NCBI GenBank assembly: GCA_016869675.1
Contig: VGDP01000001.1
Coordinates: 170,895-234,894, forward strand
DNA: 64,000 nucleotides
Source: Alphaproteobacteria bacterium
GTDB taxonomy: Bacteria > Pseudomonadota > Alphaproteobacteria > SP197
Direction of reading: 5' to 3'
In this document: piece after piece, positions 26,922 to 35,660 of the stretch
Position numbering within the stretch: the first letter of the stretch is position 1
How the letters are laid out: every line of letters begins with the position of its first letter
Notes under the pieces: model-generated
Told to the model about the DNA's origin: nothing
What the model saw: the letters and a program-made list of their open reading frames with translations, nothing else
Database searches by the model: none
Position numbers and translations under genes: made by a program

Positions 26922-27421
26922 TCACGCTCGAGTCGCCGCGCCTTCGCCTGCGCCCTTTCACCGAGGCGGACTTCGACGCCTACGCGGTCATGAGCGCCGA
27001 TCCCGAGGTAATGCGCTACATCGCCGACGGCTCGACGCTCGACCGCGAGACCGCGTGGCGCCAGATCGCCATGTTCCTCGGTCACTGGAGCCTGCGCGGC
27101 TACGGCCTGTTCGCCCTGGAGCCGAAGGCCGGCGGCGCCATGATCGGGTTCGCCAAGCTGTGGCACCCCAAGGGCTGGCCCGGCGTCGAGTTCGGCTGGC
27201 GGCTGGCGCGCGCGGCGTGGGGCCACGGCTACGCGACCGAGGCGGCCACGGTCGCGCGCGACTGGGCGTTCGGGGCCCTGGGGCTGGCGCATCTGGTCAG
27301 CGTCATCGACCAAGCCAACGCGCGTTCCATCGCCGTCGCCGGCCGGCTCGGCGGCGCCTTCGAGCGGTGCATGTCCGGCGAGGACGATCACCGGCTCATC
27401 TACGGCTATCGCCGCGCCTAG
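26918..27421 (+). CDS. GNAT family N-acetyltransferase (RimJ/RimL type)
   Basis: A 167-residue acetyltransferase. The N-terminus SPRLRLRPFTEADFD and the acetyl-CoA region with WRLARAAWGHGYATEA (Q/RxxGxG/A-type loop) and SVIDQANARSIAVAGRLG are typical of the RimJ/RimL branch, which acetylates protein N-termini or small molecules. The GTG start overlaps the stop of the cupin pseudogene (GTGA). Target is unknown. Confidence 0.85.
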   Translation: MITLESPRLRLRPFTEADFDAYAVMSADPEVMRYIADGSTLDRETAWRQIAMFLGHWSLRGYGLFALEPKAGGAMIGFAKLWHPKGWPGVEFGWRLARAAWGHGYATEAATVARDWAFGALGLAHLVSVIDQANARSIAVAGRLGGAFERCMSGEDDHRLIYGYRRA

Positions 27422-27512
27422 ACGAGGACTGTGAGCCCCCTGCCCTTGCATTCGCGGCCCGGCTACGGGATTTTGTGGTCGGTTACCCGTGCGACCACCA
27501 GATAGGCCACCC

Positions 27513-29480
27513 GTGAGCGATCTGTTCGACGCCCCGCGCCAGACCAAGACCGATTACTCGGCCAAGGACATCGAGGTCCTCGAGGGCCTGGAGCCGGTGC
27601 GGCGCCGGCCCGCCATGTACATCGGCGGCACCGACGAGCGCGGCCTGCACCACCTGTTCGCCGAGGTGCTCGACAACGCCATGGACGAGGCGGTGGCCGG
27701 CCACGCCAACCGTATCGAGGTGCGCCTGGCCAAGGACGGCGCCATCACCGTCGCCGACAACGGCCGCGGCATCCCAGTCGACCCGCACCCGAAGGTCAAG
27801 AACAAGTCCGCGCTCGAGGTCATCATGACCACCCTGCACGCGGGCGGGAAGTTCAGCGGCAAGGTCTATCACACCGCCGGCGGCCTGCACGGCGTCGGCG
27901 TGTCGGTGGTCAACGCGCTCTCTGATCGGCTGGACGTCGAGGTCGCGCGCGATCGCCGCCTGTGGTCGCAGTCCTACGTGCGCGGCAAGGCGGCGGCCAA
28001 GCTCAAGGACCTAGGCACGGTCAACAACCGGCGCGGCACGACGGTGACGTTCCACCCGGACGCGCAGATCTTCGGCGCGCAGGCCGCGTTCAAGCCGGCG
28101 CGGCTCTACCGCATGGCGCGCTCCAAGGCGTACCTGTTCCGTGGCGTCGAGATCCGCTGGAACTGCGACCCTTCGCTGATCAAGGCCGGTGACGACACCC
28201 CGGCCGAGGCGGTGATCCACTTCCCCGGCGGGCTCGCGGATTTCCTCGCCTCGCAGGTCGGCGAGCGCGCGACTCTGACTGAACGCCCCTTCGCCGGGCA
28301 CGCGGTCGCCCAGGGCGATTCCGGGCGTGTCGAATGGGCCGTCGCATGGCCCGAGGACGGCGAACCGTTCGTCTCGACCTACTGCAACACGGTGCCAACG
28401 CCCGAGGGCGGCACCCACGACACCGGCCTGCGCACGGCGCTGCTGCGCGGCCTTCGCGCCTTCGGAGAGCTGGCCGCAACGAAGCGCGCGGCGCAGATCA
28501 CGGCCGAGGACGTGGCCGGCGCCGCGTGCCTGCTGCTGTCGGTGTTCCTGCCCGAGCCCCAGTTCCAGGGCCAGACCAAGGAGAAGCTGGTCAACCCCGA
28601 GGCGGCCAAGCTGGTCGAGACCATGGTCAAGAGCCACTTCGATCATTGGCTGTCCGGCGACCCGGCGGCGGCGAACGGGCTGCTAGCGTCGATCATCGAG
28701 CGCATGGACGAACGTCTGCGCCGCAAGGCCGAGAAGGAGGTCGCGCGCAAGACGCCCAAGCGCCGCCTGCGCTTGCCCGGCAAGCTGGCCGACTGCGCGA
28801 CCGACGCGGCCGCCGGCACCGAGTTGTTCCTGGTCGAGGGCGATTCGGCCGGCGGCACGGCGAAGCAGGCGCGCGACCGCGCGACCCAGGCGGTGCTGCC
28901 CCTGCGCGGCAAGATTCTCAACGTTGCCAGCGCCACCGCCGACAAGCGGCGCGAGAACCAGGAACTGACCGATCTGGTGCAGGCGCTGGGCTGCGGTCTC
29001 GGCGAACGCTACCGCGGGGCGGACCTGCGCTACGACCGTGTCATCATCATGACCGACGCGGACGTCGACGGCGCCCACATCGCCTCGCTGCTGCTGACCT
29101 TCTTCTACCGCGAGATCCCTGGGCTGATCCGCGATGGGCACCTCTACCTGGCGGTGCCGCCGCTCTATCGCATGAGCCAGGGCGGCGCCGTGGTCTACGC
29201 CCGCGACGACACTCACAAGGACGAGCTGCTGGCGACCCAGTTCAAGGGAAAGGGCAAGATCGAGATCGGGCGGTTCAAGGGGCTGGGCGAGATGCGCGCC
29301 GAGCAGCTGCGCGAGACGACCATGGACCCGGCGCGGCGGACCCTGCTGCGCGTCACCATCCCCGACGCGGCACGGCTCGCGACCGAGACGCGCGTCGAGC
29401 AGCTCATGGGACGCAAGCCCGAACTCCGCCTCGCCTTCATCCAGGAGCACGCAACCGAGGTCGCGGCCCTGGATTTGTGA
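27513..29480 (+). CDS. parE: DNA topoisomerase IV subunit B
   Basis: A 655-residue type IIA topoisomerase B subunit, which binds ATP and, with ParC, unlinks daughter chromosomes. The GHKL ATPase motifs are LDNAMDEAV, VADNGRGIPV and HTAGGLHGVGVSV. The TOPRIM domain carries LVEGDSAGG and MTDADVDGAHI. The short C-terminus, lacking the GyrB insert, and the start VSDLFDAP favour ParE over GyrB. A GTG eight codons upstream is an alternative start; I chose the GTG at 27513 with AGG upstream. The frame is undamaged, although its neighbours are broken. parC is not in the window. Confidence 0.9.
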   Translation: MSDLFDAPRQTKTDYSAKDIEVLEGLEPVRRRPAMYIGGTDERGLHHLFAEVLDNAMDEAVAGHANRIEVRLAKDGAITVADNGRGIPVDPHPKVKNKSALEVIMTTLHAGGKFSGKVYHTAGGLHGVGVSVVNALSDRLDVEVARDRRLWSQSYVRGKAAAKLKDLGTVNNRRGTTVTFHPDAQIFGAQAAFKPARLYRMARSKAYLFRGVEIRWNCDPSLIKAGDDTPAEAVIHFPGGLADFLASQVGERATLTERPFAGHAVAQGDSGRVEWAVAWPEDGEPFVSTYCNTVPTPEGGTHDTGLRTALLRGLRAFGELAATKRAAQITAEDVAGAACLLLSVFLPEPQFQGQTKEKLVNPEAAKLVETMVKSHFDHWLSGDPAAANGLLASIIERMDERLRRKAEKEVARKTPKRRLRLPGKLADCATDAAAGTELFLVEGDSAGGTAKQARDRATQAVLPLRGKILNVASATADKRRENQELTDLVQALGCGLGERYRGADLRYDRVIIMTDADVDGAHIASLLLTFFYREIPGLIRDGHLYLAVPPLYRMSQGGAVVYARDDTHKDELLATQFKGKGKIEIGRFKGLGEMRAEQLRETTMDPARRTLLRVTIPDAARLATETRVEQLMGRKPELRLAFIQEHATEVAALDL

Positions 29481-29487
29481 GTCCTCA

Positions 29488-29640
29488 CCCTGTCGTTCCT
29501 AGGCGCCGCGCCAGCGGCGAACTGGGAACCCAGCGCCGAGGGCACGGCAGTTGCCGTGGATGCCCGGTTCCGTCCTTCGCGACGCGAGCCCTTCGACGCG
29601 CTCAGGGCCCGCACCTCAGGACAGCCCGGGCATGACATTC
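29488..29640. repeat. Dispersed intergenic repeat, family B (copy 2)
   Basis: After parE come TGTCGTTCCTAGGCGCCGCG, AGCGGCGAACTGGGAACCCA, and near the end CCCGGGCATGACA. These blocks are in the same order as at 1893-2010, but the central part is different and includes the CGACGCGCTCAGGGCCCGCA type. No coding potential is visible. It lies just 25 bases before the ectoine-synthase-like remnant. Confidence 0.6.
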
Positions 29641-29664
29641 CAAACCCTGGCGGAGGATACCATC

Positions 29665-30056
29665 ATGATCGTTAAGACCTACGACGGCCTGGCGGCACCA
29701 AGGGCGAGACGGTGCTGGGCGACGGCCGCGCCGTGACGCGCCGCTTCCTGCTGAAGGAGGACGGCGTCGGCATCACTTTCTCCGACATTCGCATCAAGAC
29801 CGGCGAGGGCAAGCAGCTCTGTTACAAGAACCACGTCGAGACGAACTACGTCATCGAGGGCGAAGGCATGCTCGAGGACCTCGACACCGGCAAGAAATAT
29901 GACCTGAAGCCCGGCACGCTCTACGTGCTGGATAAGCACGACCGGCACCGCTTCATCTGCAAGACGCCGATGCGCATGGTCTGCGTGTTCACGCCACCCC
30001 TGGTCGGCGGCGAGACCCACGACAAGGACGGGGCGTACCCAGCGGCGAAACCGTGA
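29665..30056 (+). pseudogene. Frameshifted ectoine synthase-like cupin (ectC-like)
   Basis: The ATG at 29665 follows GGAGGA and reads MIVKTYDGLA, then hits a frameshift near 29693-29696 (GCGGCACC where GCGGGCACC would continue the frame, a GGG to GG slip). The next frame runs on with GETVLGDGRAVTRRFLLKED, HVETNYVIEGEGMLEDLDTG, LKPGTLYVLDKHDRHR and RMVCVFTPPLVGGETHDKDG to TGA 30056. These match EctC along its length. EctC makes ectoine from N-acetyl-diaminobutyrate, but no ectA or ectB is present, so it was an orphan before it broke. Confidence 0.8.
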
Positions 30057-30132
30057 TTGTGCCTCGTCGATCGGCGTGACGAGAAGGTGGCGAAGTGGTG
30101 CTTCGCCCCCTGTCGCCCGTGCGTGGTCCGCG

Positions 30133-30450
30133 TCAGACCGAATGCCGCCGACGCGCCACCAAGGCGCCCGCGAGCCCGAGGCCGAGCAGCCCGGCCGCCG
30201 GAGCGGGAACCGCGGTCGACGCGAACTCGGCGAGGAACTGGACCTCGCCGATCTGCATGCTGTTCGCAGCCCCCGCATTCTTGAGGGTCGGGAACGTCAG
30301 TCGATAGCTCAGATACGCCGTCGTGTTCGAGAACGTCACGGTGAAGAAGTTCGCGAGGTCCGCGAGAGGCGTCGAGCCACCATTGTTTCGCCCCATGGGA
30401 AGGTTTAGGTCGCCCTCGGCGATCAATGTGAACGGGCCGGCTGGCCTCAC
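30133..30450 (-). pseudogene. C-terminal fragment of a PEP-CTERM-like sorted protein
   Basis: About 100 codons ending with VPAPAAGLLGLGLAGALVARRR, a PEP-CTERM/VPLPA-type sorting tail: a short motif, a membrane span and a basic cluster. It is preceded by AYLSYRLTFPTLKNAGAANS and MQIGEVQFLAEF, a common domain ending in such proteins. There is no signal peptide, and the frame opens with an unsupported GTG, so the 5' part is probably lost. The exosortase that would process it is not in the window. Confidence 0.62.
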
Positions 30451-30460
30451 CGGCCCGTCA
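30432..30460. other. Perfect 9-bp inverted repeat
   Basis: ACGGGCCGG and CCGGCCCGT face each other around a nine-base loop at the 5' edge of the PEP-CTERM-like fragment. It has no T-run on either side, so a terminator role is uncertain. It may mark the breakpoint that removed the gene's 5' end. Confidence 0.45.
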
Positions 30461-30520
30461 AGGCGATGTTAGGGCGCAGCAGTCCTGGCGTGCCTTCGAC
30501 CGGAGGGTTCCCCCGACTCG

Positions 30521-31774
30521 CTATGACAGAGGTTCCTTGTGCTTGCCCTTGCGAATGCGCCGGCGCGCGCCCTCCTCGGCCGCGTGGTCGGCCTCGGGTC
30601 CGTTGCGCCGCACAATGGCCTCGGCGCGGAAGTTCTCATAGGACGGCGCCAGTTCGCCCTCGGCCGCGAGCGCCCGGGCACGCGCCGGCCACTCCATCTT
30701 GCGCGGCGCGTGGTCCCCGTGCATGGCCTCGAGTTCGGGGACCGTAAAGGGCGCCAGTTCGATCGCGCCGGCCGCTACCGCCTCGGCCAGCAGCCGTTCA
30801 CCCGTCTCGGTGCGCACGATGAAGACATTCTGGCCGGGCGCCTCGCGATGGATCGGCTTGCCGTTCTCCATGATCCAGCCGTCGGGGCACGCGATGTCCG
30901 ACAGTTCGCCGATGGCGTCGGGGCAGATCTTGCAGCGGAACTGGATATCGTAGGTCCATGGCACGCCGGGCGTGTACCAGACATAGTCGTACGTCAGGTC
31001 GTACACTCGGCCGTCCTTGGTCTCGACGTGGGTGGGACCGGGCCAGCCGTTGCCGCGCCAGCGGAACACACCCACCTCGTCCACGTCGATGCCGTGGTAG
31101 CGGACCACTTTCTCGGCGGTGAACACGGTGGGCGCCCCGCCGCAGAACAACGTGATAAGATAGGGGATCTGGTAGGCCACGCGCGGGTCGATGCGTCCGA
31201 GGCTTCGGATCGCGCCCACGTCGCACGGCTTGGCCAGCACGGCGAAGCGCAAGCCTTGGTCGAGCAGCCCCATCACATGGCGCAATGGCGCCGCCGGCCC
31301 ATAACGCGACTGGGACCCGGCGCGCACCTCCGCGGCCGTGCGGCTGACCACGGCGTCGGTCAACAGCGGTTGTTCCTCAGACGCGCGCACATGGACGATC
31401 GCGTCCACCTTGCCAGATTCCAGCAGGTAGACACCCAGCGCCGTCATGCCACCGCCGGCCGCCGAGCGGTAGCGCGTCGCCGCGTCCGTGGCCCAGCCGC
31501 GATGGAGCGCGCGGATCGGTCCGAACACCTCGTGCATGGTCCCGTTCGGCCCGGCCTGGGCCGCGTCGGGACCGCGCAGGGTGATGCCGGGGCAGACGGC
31601 GTGGATGCGTTCCATGATCGCCGGCTCAATCGGCCCCTTGATCGCCGGCCGGATGTGCCCCGACGATGCGATGCGCATTTCGACGTGCTCGACGCCGGCC
31701 AGGCTTTCGCACAGACCGCAGCCTGCGCACAGGCCGCCGCGCACGATCGCCGCAAGATCAGGAAGTGCGGCCAT
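30521..31774 (-). CDS. FrhB-type coenzyme F420 hydrogenase/dehydrogenase beta-subunit family protein
   Basis: A 417-residue protein with an N-terminal iron-sulfur motif CAGCGLC (Cys16, Cys19, Cys22). The FrhB core follows (FGPIRALHRGWATD, RSAAGGGMTALGVYLLESG, VLAKPCDVGAIRSLGR) with the C-terminal domain cysteines in FRCKICPDAIGELSDIACPDG. FrhB proteins hold FAD and Fe-S clusters and reduce F420, a ferredoxin partner or other acceptors. Alphaproteobacteria seldom make F420, so a different electron carrier is likely. It has no hydrogenase neighbours. A basic tail (RRRIRKGKHKEP) ends the protein. Confidence 0.83.
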   Translation of the reverse strand: MAALPDLAAIVRGGLCAGCGLCESLAGVEHVEMRIASSGHIRPAIKGPIEPAIMERIHAVCPGITLRGPDAAQAGPNGTMHEVFGPIRALHRGWATDAATRYRSAAGGGMTALGVYLLESGKVDAIVHVRASEEQPLLTDAVVSRTAAEVRAGSQSRYGPAAPLRHVMGLLDQGLRFAVLAKPCDVGAIRSLGRIDPRVAYQIPYLITLFCGGAPTVFTAEKVVRYHGIDVDEVGVFRWRGNGWPGPTHVETKDGRVYDLTYDYVWYTPGVPWTYDIQFRCKICPDAIGELSDIACPDGWIMENGKPIHREAPGQNVFIVRTETGERLLAEAVAAGAIELAPFTVPELEAMHGDHAPRKMEWPARARALAAEGELAPSYENFRAEAIVRRNGPEADHAAEEGARRRIRKGKHKEPLS

Positions 31775-31893
31775 GGACGACGTTCCTCCGGTTGGGTCGC
31801 GGCATCACGCGGACTTGACCTTGCCTTCCGCGAGACTTGCCGGAAAATTGCCCGCAGGGGGCGGGAAACTTCAACGCCAAGGGCAACTGCCCT

Positions 31894-32526
31894 GCATCGT
31901 TCCAACATTTCCAAGCGCGCCGCCCGCCTGCGGTCCGGCGTCGCGGCGTTGTCCCTGGTGACGCTCGCCGCGTGCGCCGGCGGCGCGGGCGTGCGCTCGG
32001 TCCAGGGGCCCTACAACGGCGCCCAGAACCCGCAGGAACTGCTGAGCTACCTGTCGAAGGGACCGGACGTGCGCGTCGCCGTGCTGGGCAACCCGACCGG
32101 CAGCGACGACACCGCGTTCGGCGACGCCGTGACCACCGCCATGAACGAGCAGCGCGATTTCGGGCCCCCGGGTCAACTTCACGACCCGTCCGGTCAGCGA
32201 AGCCGGACCGAACTATCGCGTGGTCATGGCGTTCGCGGCGCCAGCGTGGCTCGGCTCGAACGCCGCGTGCGGCCTGGGCATGGACGCGGACACCACGGTG
32301 CCCTACGACGTGGCCCAGGGTAGCGGCGACCTGTTCGCGGCCCTGTGCTTCAAGGAATGGCCGATTTCCTAAGCGACGGTCCAGGTGGCCGGCATCGCCG
32401 GCGCCGACGATCCGCGCCTGCGCCCCGCCGCGATGACCGCGACCCGTCAGGTCTTTCCGTTCAACGATCCTGAGAGGCGCGACAACAAGACCAGCGGGAT
32501 TTCTTGTTCCCGTGACGGCGTCCTAA
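31894..32526 (+). pseudogene. Lipoprotein gene with frameshift and in-frame stop
   Basis: A lipoprotein signal (SGVAALSLVTLAAC, lipobox LAAC) begins a frame with LLSYLSKGPDVRVAVLGNPT. A run of five C at 32165-32169 shifts it; four would join it to RVNFTTRPVSEAGPNYRVVM and LFAALCFKEWPIS in the next frame. That frame has TAA at 32370-32372 and resumes ATVQVAGIAGADDPRLR. No clear ATG/GTG start is seen; a non-standard or lost start is likely. The family is unknown to me. The 3' end near 32526 is uncertain. Confidence 0.65.
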
Positions 32527-33071
32527 CGGATCAGCGGGCTGAGCTCGCGGAATGCGTCCGTCCCGGCGCGCCCAAGCCATTCGAACAGGACCATTTCGGT
32601 GGTCGCCACGTCCGCGCCCCGCGCCGCCAGACGGCGCAGGGCGTGCTCGCGGTTCTCGGCCGTGCGCGAGGAGGTGGCGTCGGCGACGACGGTGGGCCGA
32701 TAGCCGGTGCGGAGCAGATCGAGGGCGGTCTGCATGACGCAGACATGAGACTCCACGCCCACGACCACGATGCCGCGCCGGCCGAGCCGACCGACCTGGT
32801 CGCGGAGCACTGCGTCGCGCATCACCGAGAAGACCGCCTTCGGCCAGATGCGATCACCCGGGATTAGGTTGCCGAGTTCCGCGATGGTCGGGCCAAGACC
32901 CTTGGGGTATTGCTCGGACGTGACGATCGGAACGCCAAGTCGGGCCGCCGCGCGCAGCAGCACCGCGACGTTCGCCGTGACGCGTTCGCGGCAGTCCATG
33001 GCTGGCATCAGGCGTTCCTGGACGTCGACCACGAGCAGCGCCAATGTGTCCCTGCCGCATGTCATGGCCAT
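32523..33071 (-). CDS. Isochorismatase-family hydrolase
   Basis: A 182-residue cysteine hydrolase with the family triad: Asp in LLVVDVQERL, Lys in WPKAVFSVM and Cys in GVESHVCVMQTALDLL. This branch (SEQYPKGLGPT, FEWLGRAGTDAFRE) resembles YcaC-type proteins of unknown substrate, rather than true isochorismatase or nicotinamidase. Start at ATG 33071; a second ATG two codons later is possible. Confidence 0.87.
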   Translation of the reverse strand: MAMTCGRDTLALLVVDVQERLMPAMDCRERVTANVAVLLRAAARLGVPIVTSEQYPKGLGPTIAELGNLIPGDRIWPKAVFSVMRDAVLRDQVGRLGRRGIVVVGVESHVCVMQTALDLLRTGYRPTVVADATSSRTAENREHALRRLAARGADVATTEMVLFEWLGRAGTDAFRELSPLIR

Positions 33072-33281
33072 GACGCTCGCCCCTTGAATCGCGGTTGCAC
33101 CAGCTCGGCCCACGTTTCCGGCACCGTAGCAACGCCGCTTGATCCGAGGAAGCCTTGGCGGCCGGCCGGGACCACCGCTTGACTCGCGGACTCCCGTGGC
33201 TATAACGGCGGCAGTGAAGATCCCCTGTCTTGCCCTCGCCCGCGCGCGGACGGCCTTGAACCCGGCTCTGGACGCGCCCGC

Positions 33282-34756
<1,475 letters not shown>

Positions 34757-34760
<4 letters not shown>

Positions 34761-34999
34761 AACCGATCTTTGTCATGGTGAAGTGCGAGCTTGGCAGCGC
34801 CTACGCGATCGCCGATGCCGTCGCGCAGAACGTGACCGAGGTCTCCGAGGCCTATTCCATTTCCGGCGCCTATGATCTGCTGCTCAAGTGCTACGTGGCC
34901 GAGGACGCCGACATCGGACGGTTCGTGACTAAACGTCTGCAGACCCTGCCAGGGGTCAAGGACACCTTCACGATCATGACCTTCAAGGCCTTCGCGTAG
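34757..34999 (+). CDS. Stand-alone Lrp/AsnC ligand-binding (RAM) domain protein
   Basis: An 80-residue protein that is just the RAM/AsnC effector domain (KPIFVMVKCELGSAYAIADA; EAYSISGAYDLLLKCYVAED; LPGVKDTFTIMTFKAF). It has no DNA-binding domain. Stand-alone RAM proteins form ring-like oligomers and may bind amino acids or modulate full-length Lrp proteins. GTG at 34757 overlaps the helicase stop (GTGA), so the two are coupled in translation. Confidence 0.83.
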
Positions 35000-35123
35000 G
35001 TGGCCGCGCGCACGCGCAAGACGGGCCAAGGCGCGGCTATCGAGGCCGTGATCGACAAGGCGCGTCGCCGGGCCGGCGACGACGGGGCGCTCGAAGCGTT
35101 GCTGCCGACCCCGGCCACGGACG

Positions 35124-35453
35124 CGGCACCTGCCGGTCTCGGAGTTGAAGGTTGACCGCTCGTTCGTGCGCGACATGGTGACGGACGGCGAGGACGCCGC
35201 GATCGTGCGCGCCCTTGTCGATCTGGGTCATCGCCTGGGCAAGACCATCGTCGCCGAAGGGGTCGAGGACGAGAAAACCCTCGATCTGCTGACCGATTGG
35301 GGCTGCGACACGGCCCAGGGCTACCACCTGTGCCGGCCAGGCCCGTCCGACCAGATCACGTCCTGGCTGCTGACCTCGCCGTTCGGCTGCGCCAACGGCT
35401 CCTCGAGCCAGGCGACCGAGCCGATACCCAGGCCGAAGTCCGTCCCGGCTTAG
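35124..35453 (+). pseudogene. C-terminal fragment of an EAL-domain phosphodiesterase
   Basis: From RHLPVSELKVDRSFVRDMV through IVRALVDLGHRLGKTIVAEG (the EAL-domain VAEGVE motif) and CDTAQGYHLCRPGPSDQI, this is the last third of a cyclic-di-GMP phosphodiesterase. The EAL signature itself and all upstream domains are missing, and no start is present. Between the RAM gene and this fragment (35000-35123) is a short open frame starting VAARTRKTGQGAAIEAVIDK, which could be the 5' piece of another gene. Confidence 0.8.
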
Positions 35454-35506
35454 TCAGATCGAGGGCCGAGGCCCCTGAGCCAGCCACGACCGCCTCGACG
35501 AGGCGA

Positions 35507-35640
35507 TCTTGGCCACCCCTCACCCCGACCCTCTCCCGCAAGGGGAGAGGGGGCGCGCACCAATAGACCTCTCCCCTCGCGAGAGAGGAAGGGGCCCGGC
35601 GCGAAGCGACGGGAGGGTGAGGGGGCCGCGCTCTCCGGCA
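35507..35640. repeat. Palindromic intergenic repeat (CCTCACCCCGACCCTCTCCC type)
   Basis: The sequence CCCTCACCCCGACCCTCTCC is followed by a hairpin (CTCTCCCGCAAGGGGAGAG), then a second hairpin-like block with CCTCTCCCCTCGCGAGAGAGG, and an inverted closing copy GGGAGGGTGAGGGGGCC. This pattern is a widespread proteobacterial intergenic repeat. It fills the gap between the EAL fragment and RNase J and may act as a bidirectional terminator. Confidence 0.75.
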
Positions 35641-35660
35641 ATGCTCAAGAGCCGCTGGTA

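Noticed and set aside
29665..30056. An ectoine synthesis cluster
   Set aside because: Only the frameshifted EctC-like cupin is present. There is no ectA or ectB-like gene near it, so no pathway can be called.
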